A stretch of DNA of 59,461 bases from an uncultured Asticcacaulis sp. (GCA_936940865.1 CAKZJB010000003.1:1-59461), one strand, 5' to 3'. Shown: positions 1 to 8,147, counted from the first letter of the stretch. A program made the numbers and translations. The notes: generated by a model not told the origin, from the sequence alone.

Positions 1-356
1 GGGCTGACATAGATGTCGTCGGGACCCGGCAGGTAGTTGGCTTCGGGACTGCGCAGGAAGCCGAAGCCGTCCTGGAGGACTTCGACGACGCCCGAGCCTG
101 TGATTTCGACGCCTTCTTCGGCCAGCGCCTTCAGCACGGCGAACATCATGTCCTGCTTGCGCAGGTTGCTGGCGTTTTCGATACCGAGTTGTTCGGCGAA
201 GGTGAGGAGGTCGGTGGGCGACTTGTCTTTGAGGGTCTGGAGCGACATTTTCTGTCCGCTCATCGCGCCTTCGACAGCATCGTCGTCTTCGGCTTCATTT
301 TCGATCTCGGTGTCGATTACCTCTTCGGCACCTTCGAGTTCGGGGTCTTTATCCAT
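1..356 (-). CDS. rho: Transcription termination factor Rho, N-terminal part (runs off the window)
   Basis: Rho is the hexameric RNA helicase that terminates untranslated transcripts. The gene starts at 356 and leaves the window at base 1, giving about 118 residues. After an acidic N-terminus rich in Asp and Glu (roughly residues 2-30) comes a helical segment, LQTLKDKSPTDLLTFAEQLG, typical of the Rho N-terminal domain. The RNA-binding cold-shock-like domain then begins with FGFLRSPEANYLPGPDDIYV, a Rho signature. The ATG follows a C-rich stretch without an obvious ribosome binding site. The 231 bp between hemJ and rho suggest rho has its own promoter. Identity is firm although only the N-terminus is present. 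Confidence 0.93.
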   Translation of the reverse strand, partial: MDKDPELEGAEEVIDTEIENEAEDDDAVEGAMSGQKMSLQTLKDKSPTDLLTFAEQLGIENASNLRKQDMMFAVLKALAEEGVEITGSGVVEVLQDGFGFLRSPEANYLPGPDDIYVS

Positions 357-542
357 GGGGGGTAGTCTTTCGGGAATAGACGGAGTCGTGGCGTTGGGCC
401 ACTTAACCGATATGCCTGTCCGGTATGCGGAAGGCTTGAAATTGTAAGTTGGGGAGGCAATCCGACAGAACGTGGCGCCTGTATGGGGTTTTGCGGTAAC
501 GCAAATCGGGTGGATAAGTACACCAACGGTGGATACCGTCAA

Positions 543-591
543 GTGACAAATGGGGCGTGGGGTCCGCGACCCCCAAAACCCTATTTGTCAC
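543..591. repeat. Nested inverted repeat after hemJ containing the GGGGTCCGCGACCCC palindrome
   Basis: Outer arms GTGACAAAT (543-551) and ATTTGTCAC (583-591) are perfect complements, and the right arm contains the hemJ stop codon. Inside lies GGGGTC-CGC-GACCCC (559-573). The same 15-mer recurs at 18428-18442. It may act as a terminator or mRNA-end hairpin for the hem genes, although no T-run follows on the minus strand. The second copy suggests a dispersed palindromic element. Confidence 0.6.
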
Positions 592-1043
592 TTTGAACAG
601 TATTCCAGCGTCACCGACATCACCATGATGATCGCCAGCAGGAACGGCACTTCATTGAGTTTCCGCCACAGCTTCTCGCTGCCGATGTCTTCGCCACGTT
701 GCAGTTTCTTGAATCGCACAGCCAGAAAATGGTGATATCCGGTGATCAGCACAATCCCCGCCATCTTCACGATGAACCAGGGTTCCCAGAAAAACTTCCA
801 GCCCCAGCGCTGGGCGACATTGATCCATATCAGGCCAGCGCCGAACAGCCATGCCGCGATCATTGCCGGATTCATGATGATACGCAGAAGATTGCGCTCC
901 ATGATCTGGAAAACGCTCGCCACCTCGGGCTTGCCGGCATTCTGGATGTGGTAGACGAACAGACGCGGCAGGTAGAGCAATCCGGCCATCCACGCGATCA
1001 CTGCCAGGATATGCAGGCCGCGGACAAGATCGTACCAGTTCAT
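588..1043 (-). CDS. hemJ: HemJ-type protoporphyrinogen IX oxidase
   Basis: Small membrane protein of the HemJ family (151 aa), which oxidises protoporphyrinogen IX to protoporphyrin IX, the penultimate step of heme synthesis. About four hydrophobic segments are visible. The N-terminal pattern has His11, Arg27 and His32 (GLLYLPRLFVYH), residues of the type conserved in the family. It is the last gene of a leftward hemE-hemH-hemJ unit, and its ATG overlaps the hemH stop by four bases (ATGA). The next gene of the pathway, ferrochelatase, lies immediately upstream, which supports the assignment over an uncharacterised membrane protein. Confidence 0.9.
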   Translation of the reverse strand: MNWYDLVRGLHILAVIAWMAGLLYLPRLFVYHIQNAGKPEVASVFQIMERNLLRIIMNPAMIAAWLFGAGLIWINVAQRWGWKFFWEPWFIVKMAGIVLITGYHHFLAVRFKKLQRGEDIGSEKLWRKLNEVPFLLAIIMVMSVTLEYCSK

Positions 1044-2101
1044 CGCGAGCGCCTCGCCTTCTGTTTCGGACAGAATTTATGACAGGCCTGGCAGGTCTGG
1101 TCGCCGATCACCGACGCATTGGACCCGATGGCCTTGAGCACCTCGTCGTTCAACGCCCGGATGAAGCAGGCGTCGGCACCCAGGGCCGGCACGCGCACAT
1201 AGTCCTTCACGCCCAGGTCGCGCGCCAGGTGGCCGTATTCGATGTCGAGCTCGACAAGTGTCTCGATATGCTCGGAAACGAAGGCGATCGGCACCAGCAC
1301 TATATTCTTGCCGTCCTTTGCAGCCTTGCGGATCGTGTCGTCGGTCGCCGGCCCTATCCACTGCAACGGCCCGACGCGGCTCTGGTAGCAGATGACATGC
1401 TCGATCTCGGTGCCCAGTGACGCCATGACAGCCGCAACGGTGGCCTCGACATGCGCCTTGTAGGGATCACCCATCCGCACGATCTTTTCGGGCAGACCAT
1501 GGGCCGAAAACAGCAGGCGATAGTTTTCCGGATCCTTGATGCGCGTCAGTTCCTTTCGGATCGTATCGACATGCGCCTTGATGAAATGATCGTTGGCGGC
1601 ATAGCAGCAGACGCGCGTGACCTTGCCCTTGCCTTTGTAAGCCTTGTCGAACGCTTCGAAGGCGGTCAGCGTCGTGGTCGATGAGAACTGCGGGTACAGC
1701 GGCAACAAGACCACCTCGTCCGGTTGCCACGCAGCGATGTCGGCCGCGGCCTGCTCGATGAAAGGATGCCAGTAGCGCATGCCGACGAAAACCTTCGTCT
1801 CCAGGCCCGGCGTCTTGCTGTTGATATAGCTTTCCAGGGCGTTCGCCTGCGCCTCGGTTTCGCGAAGGATCGGAGATCCCCCACCCATGCGGGCGTAGTT
1901 CTTGCGCGCTTCCGGAGCTCGCCGGCTGGCGATCATCGACGCCACACCCTGGCGGATTCCGAACGGCAAGCCGATAATGTACTTGTCACGAAACAGGTTA
2001 TAGAGGAAGGGCTGGACGTCCTCCTGAACCCTTGGTCCGCCAAGATTGAAAAGCAGGACCGCCACGCGTTTACTGGGAAGCACCTTCAAGCCGTTCGTCA
2101 T
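1040..2101 (-). CDS. hemH: Ferrochelatase
   Basis: Inserts ferrous iron into protoporphyrin IX, the last step of heme synthesis. The protein has 353 aa when started at the ATG that overlaps the hemE stop (ATGA at 2098-2101). A longer in-frame start exists, but it would run deep into hemE and adds a non-family sequence. Family features include VAVLLFNLGGP near the N-terminus, the conserved serine-histidine segment LLFSAHGLPEKIV, and FVSEHIETLVELDIEYG. The C-terminal region has a Cys in ADACFIRALN and three more in CQACHKFC. Caulobacter ferrochelatase is known to hold a [2Fe-2S] cluster, and these cysteines fit that type. Confidence 0.95.
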   Translation of the reverse strand: MTNGLKVLPSKRVAVLLFNLGGPRVQEDVQPFLYNLFRDKYIIGLPFGIRQGVASMIASRRAPEARKNYARMGGGSPILRETEAQANALESYINSKTPGLETKVFVGMRYWHPFIEQAAADIAAWQPDEVVLLPLYPQFSSTTTLTAFEAFDKAYKGKGKVTRVCCYAANDHFIKAHVDTIRKELTRIKDPENYRLLFSAHGLPEKIVRMGDPYKAHVEATVAAVMASLGTEIEHVICYQSRVGPLQWIGPATDDTIRKAAKDGKNIVLVPIAFVSEHIETLVELDIEYGHLARDLGVKDYVRVPALGADACFIRALNDEVLKAIGSNASVIGDQTCQACHKFCPKQKARRSR

Positions 2102-3126
2102 TGTCCGCGAATCCGTTTCAGCGCCTGCTCGACATGCGCGATCGGCGTATCCGGAAAGATGCCGTGCCCCAGATTGAAGATCAAGGGACCCTTGCCCCAG
2201 GCTTCGAGAATCCGTTCGATCGCGGCGTCCAGCGCCCTTCCGCCCGAGCGCAGCACCACCGGATCGAGTGCTCCCTGGATCGGGCGGTCTTTCTGCAGGC
2301 CGGCGCCCAGGGCAAGCGGCGTGGCTGTGCCAAGCGCAAGGCAATCCACGGGTACGCTGTCGAGGTATGATCGGCAACGTGCTTCGGCGCCGCGCGGAAA
2401 ACCAATGACCGGCAGGGTCACGCCCAGTTCGCGAATGCGTGCGACAAGCCTCTTGTGTGGCTGAATGATCAGGTTGTCGAAATAGGGATCGGGGAATCCT
2501 TCCGCCCAGCTTTCGAAAATCTTCAACACCTGTGCGCCGGCCTTGGCTTGCATCAGAAGGTATTGCGCGGACGCTTCGATGACGATGTCGACCAGCCGCA
2601 TGACCTTTTCGGGATCGTCATAGACGAAGGCGCGGATCAGGCTGCGATCGTGCGCCTTCTTGCCATTCAGCATATAGGTGAGCACGGTCCAGGGACCGCC
2701 GCAGAACCCGATCAGCGTGGTCTCGGATCCCAGTTCGGCACGCACGCGTTGAAGCGTTTCACCGACCGGCGCCAGGCTTTCACCTGCAGCGGCGGCCTTA
2801 TCCCGCATCTGACTTTCACCGGGAAGATCGCCCAGCACAGGCCCCTCGCCGGCTGCGAACGCCAGGTCCTGGCCGAGCGCCAGCGGAATCATCAGAATAT
2901 CCGAAAAGAGAATGGCTGCGTCGAAGCCGAAACGCCGGATCGGCTGGAGCGTGGCTTCGGCGGCTTTTTCGGGATCAAGACAGAATTCAACGAAACCCGG
3001 AGTCGAGGCCCGTAGTTCCCGGTATTCCGGAAGGTAGCGCCCGGCCTGACGCATGAACCATACCGGTGGGGGGGAAACTGTCTGTCCGGACAGGACCGAG
3101 AGTATGGATGCCTTGGGTTCGGTCAT
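2098..3126 (-). CDS. hemE: Uroporphyrinogen decarboxylase
   Basis: Decarboxylates uroporphyrinogen III to coproporphyrinogen III in heme synthesis. The protein has 342 aa, the normal family length. The family signature PPVWFMRQAGRYLPEYR lies at about residues 20-36, the FSDIL motif with the catalytic-type Asp at residue 76, and GFCGGPWTVLTYML at 140-153. It is the first gene of the leftward heme unit, and its start faces the putative replication origin. This hemE-next-to-origin arrangement is known from Caulobacter crescentus. Confidence 0.97.
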   Translation of the reverse strand: MTEPKASILSVLSGQTVSPPPVWFMRQAGRYLPEYRELRASTPGFVEFCLDPEKAAEATLQPIRRFGFDAAILFSDILMIPLALGQDLAFAAGEGPVLGDLPGESQMRDKAAAAGESLAPVGETLQRVRAELGSETTLIGFCGGPWTVLTYMLNGKKAHDRSLIRAFVYDDPEKVMRLVDIVIEASAQYLLMQAKAGAQVLKIFESWAEGFPDPYFDNLIIQPHKRLVARIRELGVTLPVIGFPRGAEARCRSYLDSVPVDCLALGTATPLALGAGLQKDRPIQGALDPVVLRSGGRALDAAIERILEAWGKGPLIFNLGHGIFPDTPIAHVEQALKRIRGQ

Positions 3127-3298
3127 GGAGTCAATCCGGTGCAGAATGAGGCTCCCGTCTTAGATAAACCCAAAAAAAAAGAAAGAGGTATTAGAGGTTA
3201 TTTAGGGCGGGGATGACGGGGAAAATCGTCGCACCGACCTCGCTTATCACCGGTTTTTCACAGTCCGTCCCGAATTGGAAAAACGGCGGTTCACAGGG

Positions 3299-3307
3299 TG
3301 TGGACAA
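3299..3307 (-). promoter_or_regulatory. DnaA-box-like site
   Basis: TTGTCCACA on the minus strand differs from the DnaA consensus TTATCCACA at one position. It lies 10 bp from the first CtrA-like box inside the putative origin. A weaker TTTTTCACA lies at 3254-3262. Confidence 0.5.
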
Positions 3308-3316
3308 TGAGGATAA

Positions 3317-3331
3317 TTAACCAAACATCAA
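3317..3331 (+). promoter_or_regulatory. CtrA-like box 1 (one mismatch)
   Basis: TTAA-CCAAACA-TCAA against the CtrA consensus TTAA-N7-TTAA. The left half TTAACCA matches the preferred extended half-site. Confidence 0.5.
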
Positions 3332-3337
3332 TCTAGG

Positions 3338-3352
3338 TTAAGATTCCGTAAA
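3338..3352 (+). promoter_or_regulatory. CtrA-like box 2 with an embedded GATTC methylation site
   Basis: TTAA-GATTCCG-TAAA, one mismatch in the right half. The N7 spacer contains GATTC, a CcrM-type GANTC sequence. It begins 21 bp after box 1. Confidence 0.5.
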
Positions 3353-3379
3353 CGACATATCAAACCCGTCTGTGAATGG

Positions 3380-3394
3380 TTAACAAACTGTTAA
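3380..3394 (+). promoter_or_regulatory. CtrA box 3 (perfect TTAA-N7-TTAA)
   Basis: TTAA-CAAACTG-TTAA is an exact consensus match. It begins 42 bp after box 2, which is again a multiple of two helical turns. A further one-mismatch site, TTCA-N7-TTAA, begins 40 bp later at 3420. Confidence 0.7.
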
Positions 3395-3650
3395 ACAACA
3401 CACAGGCTGGCGGATCGCATTCATACATTCTTAACAATCGGCATTTCGCGGTGAAGAAATCGGACGCTTTTCAACCGCCGTCACCAGCCCGGCAGGCGCG
3501 CGCGCGGATTCCCGCCGGTTGTGCGATTTTCATCCATTAACCGTCCCCTGTTCTGTGCACAGTTATATTTTTTGTGACGGTCGAAGGTCATGCCGGCCAT
3601 GGCGCGGTGCAGCGAATACGGCTAAGGATTCAACCATTCAAAGGTGAACC

Positions 3651-4520
3651 ATGCCCGAAACGCCGCTTAAGACCGCCCTGCCCCGTATAGGTACCTATTT
3701 CCATGTCCATCTGATATCGGATTCTACAGGGGAAACCTTGAATGCCCTGGCCAAGGCGGCAGCCGCCCGCTTCGAAGGCATCTTGCCGATCGAACATATC
3801 TACGTGCTGATCCGCTCGGAAAAGCAGCTTGAACGTGCACTGGCCGAAATCGAAAGTTTTCCCGGTATCGTCCTGCACACCATGGTCGACATGGATTTGC
3901 GCAGTCAGCTCGAAGTCCGCTGCCGGGAACTCGATATTCCGGCGATCGGCGTCCTCGATCCCCTGGTCGTTGCCTTTTCGCGACACCTGGGCGCGGCCGT
4001 GTCCAAGCGTGTCGGCGCCCAGCACAATCTCGACAATGAATATTTCGAGCGCATCGAGGCCTTGAACTATGCCATTGCCCATGACGACGGCGCCATGGCG
4101 GACAAGTTGAAACAGGCCGATGTCGTCCTGGTCGGCGTCAGCCGCACGTCGAAGACCCCGACCTGCATTTACCTCGCGCACCGCGGCATCAAGGCGGCCA
4201 ATATCCCCCTGGTGCCGGGCCGGGACCTGCCGGAAGAAATCGACCAGCTCAACAACCCGCTGATCGTCGGGTTGCTGGCATCGCCCGAGCGCCTGATCCA
4301 GATCCGCCGCAACCGGCTCCTGACTCTGAACAATGACGACCGCCCCTCCACCTATACGGACCAGGAGGCCGTGCGGCAGGAAATCATCGCGGCGCGGCGG
4401 CTGTTCGAACGCAAGGGCTGGCCCGTGATCGACGTGACGCGGCGCTCGATCGAGGAAACCTCGGCGGCCATCATCAGCCTGCTGAACGAAAAACGCACGG
4501 GGCGGCTCGGCGGTATTTAA
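3651..4520 (+). CDS. ppsR: PpsR-type kinase/pyrophosphorylase (pyruvate phosphate dikinase or PEP synthase regulator)
   Basis: Member of the DUF299 family (289 aa): bifunctional Ser/Thr kinase and pyrophosphorylases that switch PEP synthase or pyruvate phosphate dikinase off and on. The N-terminal ISDSTGET motif lies at residues 22-29, and the nucleotide-binding P-loop-like GVSRTSKTP at 162-170. The ATG has a good ribosome binding site (AAAGGTG). It is the first gene on the right-hand side of the putative origin. The family is certain, but which of the two target enzymes it regulates cannot be told from this window. Confidence 0.9.
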   Translation: MPETPLKTALPRIGTYFHVHLISDSTGETLNALAKAAAARFEGILPIEHIYVLIRSEKQLERALAEIESFPGIVLHTMVDMDLRSQLEVRCRELDIPAIGVLDPLVVAFSRHLGAAVSKRVGAQHNLDNEYFERIEALNYAIAHDDGAMADKLKQADVVLVGVSRTSKTPTCIYLAHRGIKAANIPLVPGRDLPEEIDQLNNPLIVGLLASPERLIQIRRNRLLTLNNDDRPSTYTDQEAVRQEIIAARRLFERKGWPVIDVTRRSIEETSAAIISLLNEKRTGRLGGI

Positions 4521-4575
4521 CTCGACATATCGGCCTGCGCCTCTTATGAGAGCACCGTCATTTCGGGCCCAGCGA

Positions 4576-5178
4576 ATGCTTACTAATAACCCTCTTATCC
4601 TCGCGTCCGGTTCGGCTTCGCGCGCCATGCTGTTGCAGAATGCTGGGATTCCTTTCCGAAAGATCCCATCGGCCGTCGACGAGGACGAAATCAAGGACTC
4701 CTGCCTGGCCAGAGGTTTTACGCCTAAGGCTGTCGCGCTGAAGCTGGCCGAGGCCAAGGCGGAAAGTGTATCGCTTTCCAATACAGGCCTGGTACTGGGC
4801 GCCGATCAGGTCTTGCAGCTCGAAAACGACCTGATCAGCAAATCACCCGACATGAACGCGGCCCGCGATCTTTTGAAACGCATGAGCGGCAAGATTCATT
4901 ATCTGCATGCCGCCATGGCGCTCTATGAAAACGGCCAGCTGATCTGGTCCCAGGTCGACACGGCGGAAATGTCGGTCCGGACATTAAGCAACGACTTTAT
5001 CGACGCGTATCTTAACGAAGCCGGCGATAAACTCCTGAAGACGGTCGGCAACTATATGCTCGAAGGCTCGGGCATACATCTGTTCAATTCCATCCGCGGC
5101 GACTACTTCACCGTGCTCGGCCTGCCTATGCTGCCCCTGCTCGGCAAGCTGCGCCAACTCGAGGTTATTCCGGCATGA
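4576..5178 (+). CDS. maf: Maf-like nucleotide pyrophosphatase
   Basis: Maf-family proteins hydrolyse non-canonical or modified nucleoside triphosphates. The chosen ATG gives 200 aa starting MLTNNPLILASGSASRAMLL, the typical Maf N-terminus. An in-frame ATG 30 bp earlier (4546) is possible, and neither has a strong ribosome binding site. Internal motifs are DEDEIK, ALKLAEAKA and GADQVLQ, where most Maf proteins have GADT. Its stop overlaps the aroE start by four bases. The substrate subclass is not resolved. Confidence 0.88.
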   Translation: MLTNNPLILASGSASRAMLLQNAGIPFRKIPSAVDEDEIKDSCLARGFTPKAVALKLAEAKAESVSLSNTGLVLGADQVLQLENDLISKSPDMNAARDLLKRMSGKIHYLHAAMALYENGQLIWSQVDTAEMSVRTLSNDFIDAYLNEAGDKLLKTVGNYMLEGSGIHLFNSIRGDYFTVLGLPMLPLLGKLRQLEVIPA

Positions 5179-6047
5179 TCGACACCCTCCCCACCGGCGC
5201 CGCCAGGGTCGCGGCCATTGTCGGCCAGCCTGTTCGCCATTCGCTGAGCCCGTTTCTGCACAATGCCTGGCTGCGCGACCTGAAGCTTGACGGCGTCTAC
5301 GCGGCCTTCGGTCCCAAGGACGAACACGCGTTCGAGCGGCTGATCCTGTCATGCCGCAGTAATGGCATGAGCGGTCTCAACGTCACGGCGCCGTTCAAGG
5401 AACAAGCCCTGGCGCTGGCCGATACGGTGGCGGACGGCGCGCGCAATTGCGGCTCGGCAAATCTCCTGACCTTCGATGCCGATGGTTATGTCCACGCCCA
5501 GAGCACCGACGGATATGGCCTGATACGGGCGTTCGATCTGCAGGCGCCCGCCTGCGACCTGCGTGCCGGGCCGGTGGTCATCATGGGCGCTGGCGGAGCC
5601 TCGCGAGCGGCGGTCGCGGCCATGCTGGACGCCGGCGCACCGGAAGTCCGCATCGTCAACCGCACCCTGGCGCGCGCCGAGGACCTGGTCTTCGCCTTCC
5701 AGGGCCAGGCGGCGCAAGGCGTCCACCAGGTCGTTACCGCCTTTGAGCTGACCGACGTCGATCGCGCCTTTTCCGACGCGGTAGCGGTGGTCAACGCCGC
5801 CTCCGGAGGTCCCCTGCCCCTTTTCGACGCCCTGCCGGATCATGCGACGGTCATGGACATGACCTATCGGCCGCTCAAGACCAACTGGCTGAAAGCCGCG
5901 GAAGAGCGTGGCCTCAAGACGGTGGACGGCCTGAACATGCTGATCGAACAGGCGCGGCCAAGCTTCGAAGCCTTCTACGGCGCGACGCCCAACCCGGCCT
6001 TCGATATCCGCGGCCTGGCCCTGGCCTTCCTCGGTGAAACCGAATGA
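5175..6047 (+). CDS. aroE: Shikimate 5-dehydrogenase
   Basis: Reduces 3-dehydroshikimate to shikimate with NADPH, in the pathway to chorismate and aromatic amino acids. The protein has 290 aa. The shikimate-binding HSLSP motif lies at residues 22-26, catalytic Lys75 in NVTAPFKEQ, Asp112 in STDGYG and the NADP loop GAGGAS at 138-143. The gene is overlapped at both ends (ATGA with maf and coaE), so it belongs to a tightly coupled ppsR/maf-aroE-coaE run next to the origin. Confidence 0.95.
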   Translation: MIDTLPTGAARVAAIVGQPVRHSLSPFLHNAWLRDLKLDGVYAAFGPKDEHAFERLILSCRSNGMSGLNVTAPFKEQALALADTVADGARNCGSANLLTFDADGYVHAQSTDGYGLIRAFDLQAPACDLRAGPVVIMGAGGASRAAVAAMLDAGAPEVRIVNRTLARAEDLVFAFQGQAAQGVHQVVTAFELTDVDRAFSDAVAVVNAASGGPLPLFDALPDHATVMDMTYRPLKTNWLKAAEERGLKTVDGLNMLIEQARPSFEAFYGATPNPAFDIRGLALAFLGETE

Positions 6048-6640
6048 TCCGACTGGGTCTGACCGGATCGATCGGCATGGGCAAGTCGACCATCGCCCGG
6101 ATGTTCCGCGATGAAGGCATACCGGTATGGGACGCGGACGAAGCTGTGCACCGTCTCTATGCTACGTCTCCGGTCATCAGGCAAAAACTTACCGACGCCT
6201 TCGGCGATGTCGTGACCGACGGTCATGTCGACCGCGTCAAACTGTCGGCGGCCTTGAAGATGGTCGATCATGGCTTCGATCGCCTGAACGCCATCGTCCA
6301 TCCGCTGGTCGTCGACGACCGCAAGGTGTTCATGGACGCCGAAGAGCGGCGCCACGCCGATCTCGTGGTGGCGGATATTCCCCTGCTATATGAGACCGGG
6401 GCCGAATCCTGGCTCGATTACGTGCTGGTGGTGTCGGCGCCGGCCGATGTGCAGAGGGCTCGGGTTATGGCACGTCCGGGCATGACCGCGGAAAAGTTCG
6501 CGGCCATCCTGGGGCGTCAGATGCCCGATGCCGAAAAGCGCAGGCGCGCGCACTTCGTCATCGACACCGGTCAAAGCCTCGACGAGTGCCGCGGCGAAGT
6601 CCGCAAACTGGTCAACCGCTTCACGGGTAGCGGCTTGTGA
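6044..6640 (+). CDS. coaE: Dephospho-CoA kinase
   Basis: Phosphorylates the 3'-hydroxyl of dephospho-CoA, the last step of coenzyme A synthesis. The protein has 198 aa with the P-loop GSIGMGKST at residues 8-16, the WDADEAVHRLY segment that follows it in the family, and DIPLLYE in the middle. The ATG overlaps the aroE stop. The aroE-coaE-dnaQ order is common in alphaproteobacteria. Confidence 0.95.
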   Translation: MIRLGLTGSIGMGKSTIARMFRDEGIPVWDADEAVHRLYATSPVIRQKLTDAFGDVVTDGHVDRVKLSAALKMVDHGFDRLNAIVHPLVVDDRKVFMDAEERRHADLVVADIPLLYETGAESWLDYVLVVSAPADVQRARVMARPGMTAEKFAAILGRQMPDAEKRRRAHFVIDTGQSLDECRGEVRKLVNRFTGSGL

Positions 6641-6684
6641 AATTGCCTTGATCTGGCAGGCGCATCACATACATATGTGACCCC

Positions 6685-7383
6685 ATGGCATTGGAAATCG
6701 TCCTCGATACGGAAACCACGGGCATCGACCACCGCAAGGGGCATCGTCTGATCGAAATCGGCTGCATCGAGATCGAGGACCTGCTGCCGACCGGCCGCAC
6801 CTTCCACCACTATATCAATCCCGAGCGCGAGATAGAGGCCGACGCCATCCGCGTCCATGGCATCAGCAACGAAATGGTGCGCGGCAAGCCGAAATTCGCG
6901 CACATCGTCGATGACATGCTGGCGTTCATCGGCGATCGCAAGATCATCGCGCACAATGCGGCCTTCGACCGCGGCTTCATCAATATGGAGCTGGAAAAGC
7001 ACGGCCGGGCCGCAACGCCTGACGACCAGTGGATCGACACCCTGGAAATTGCCCGTATGAAATTTCCGGGCATGGCCAACTCGCTCGATGCGCTCTGCCG
7101 CCGTTTCAATATTTCGTTGGCCGAACGCGACCTGCACGGGGCGCTGATCGACGCCCGCCTGCTGGCCAGCGTCTATCTGGAACTCCTGGGCGGCAAGGAA
7201 CGCGCGCTCGATCTCGAAGTCGCGGTCGTCAAGGCGGTGGAGGGCGTCATCGCCAGTGTTCAGGACTACGGTCCCCGCCCTCGCCCGCTGGCCAGTCGTA
7301 TTACGGTCGCCGAAGCCGAGGCACACGACGCCTTTATCAGGAAATATCTCAAGGACAAGAGCCTGTGGCCGGTAGCGGGCTGA
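6685..7383 (+). CDS. dnaQ: DNA polymerase III epsilon subunit (3'-5' exonuclease)
   Basis: Proofreading exonuclease of the replicative polymerase. All five DEDDh catalytic residues are visible in this 232-aa protein: Asp8 and Glu10 in DTETTG, Asp95 in HNAAFDRGF, and His151 and Asp156 in HGALIDARLL. The C-terminal tail beyond residue 185 would contact the alpha subunit. It starts 44 bp after coaE. The next gene begins inside its last codons. Confidence 0.95.
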   Translation: MALEIVLDTETTGIDHRKGHRLIEIGCIEIEDLLPTGRTFHHYINPEREIEADAIRVHGISNEMVRGKPKFAHIVDDMLAFIGDRKIIAHNAAFDRGFINMELEKHGRAATPDDQWIDTLEIARMKFPGMANSLDALCRRFNISLAERDLHGALIDARLLASVYLELLGGKERALDLEVAVVKAVEGVIASVQDYGPRPRPLASRITVAEAEAHDAFIRKYLKDKSLWPVAG

Positions 7384-8147
7384 ACCTTGCCCTGCTGCTG
7401 TTCCTGTTGACGCTCTACGCGGTCAATTCGTGGCTGAACATCCGCCGATACAAGGCACTGGCGCAGGTTGCCGATATCGATCGGCTGGCCTTTTACCGGT
7501 CCGGCCTGGCGAAATCCCTTCTGTTGTTCCTGGGTGGCGCCATGATCAGCCTGATCGTCTTGCATCGGCTCGACGGTCTTGCGGCCGTTCCCGAGGAATT
7601 CGAGTCCGAAACCGTACGGTCGGTGTTCCTTAGGGTGCCTGCGGTATGGATACACGGTATAGCATCGGTATGGATAGCCGTCATTTGCCTCGCCTCGTGG
7701 CTCGGCGGCGCGCAGATGAAGCGCCTGATCGAACGCAGTGAAATCCTGCCGAAAACCGCTTTGGCCTCGCTCCTGCCGCGAACCGGCGGCGAAAGGGTGT
7801 GGGCCGTGCTGATCGCGCTGAATGCCGGACTGTCCGAGGAATTGTTTTTCCGCCTGGCGCTTCCATTGCTGCTGGCAGCGGTAACGGGTCAGGCCGCCCT
7901 CGCCTTCTGGCTGGCCGTCATCATCTTCGGCCTAGGTCACGCCTATCAGGGCCTGTTCGGCGTCGTCGTCACGACCGTCATCGGAGCCCTTCTGGGTCTG
8001 ATCTATCTCTATAGCGGCAATCTGTGGCTGGTCGTCGCCATCCACGCCGGCATCGACCTGTGGTCCCTGGTCGTCATGCCGCTTCTGATTGGCTGGCCGC
8101 CGAAAATGTTGGGGCGTTCAATCAGACCCAATTCCAACAGCGATTGA
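7365..8147 (+). CDS. CPBP-family intramembrane metalloprotease-like protein
   Basis: Integral membrane protein of the CPBP (Abi/CAAX-protease-like) family. A GTG start at 7365 is preferred because AAGGAC lies eight bases before it. It overlaps dnaQ by 19 bp and gives 260 aa. The three family motifs are present: EELFFR (Glu158, Glu159, Arg163), FGLGH (His192) and HAGID (His227, Asp231). About six hydrophobic segments are visible. The last five codons and the TGA stop lie inside the left arm and loop of a dispersed structured repeat (8134-8215), so the C-terminus NSNSD is repeat-derived. The substrate is unknown. Confidence 0.82.
   Translation: MAGSGLNLALLLFLLTLYAVNSWLNIRRYKALAQVADIDRLAFYRSGLAKSLLLFLGGAMISLIVLHRLDGLAAVPEEFESETVRSVFLRVPAVWIHGIASVWIAVICLASWLGGAQMKRLIERSEILPKTALASLLPRTGGERVWAVLIALNAGLSEELFFRLALPLLLAAVTGQAALAFWLAVIIFGLGHAYQGLFGVVVTTVIGALLGLIYLYSGNLWLVVAIHAGIDLWSLVVMPLLIGWPPKMLGRSIRPNSNSD

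Larger units (their letters stand above)
3127..3650. other. Probable chromosomal replication origin (Cori-like) between hemE and ppsR
   Basis: This 524-bp gene-free stretch separates leftward hemE from rightward ppsR. That is where the C. crescentus origin lies, between hemE and the gene numbered first on the chromosome. It contains an A-rich tract (about 3170-3183) followed by an AT-rich stretch to about 3206, a DnaA-box-like TTGTCCACA on the minus strand (3299-3307, one mismatch to TTATCCACA), a TTTTTCACA at 3254-3262, and four CtrA-like boxes between 3317 and 3434. GANTC (CcrM-type) sites occur at 3128, 3342, 3507 and 3627. It must also hold the hemE and ppsR promoters. Function is inferred from synteny and motifs; unwinding and initiation were not tested. 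Confidence 0.8.

Noticed and set aside
2102-2377. Upstream start for hemH inside hemE
   Set aside because: Adds about 92 residues of out-of-frame hemE translation; the ATGA overlap start fits ferrochelatase length.
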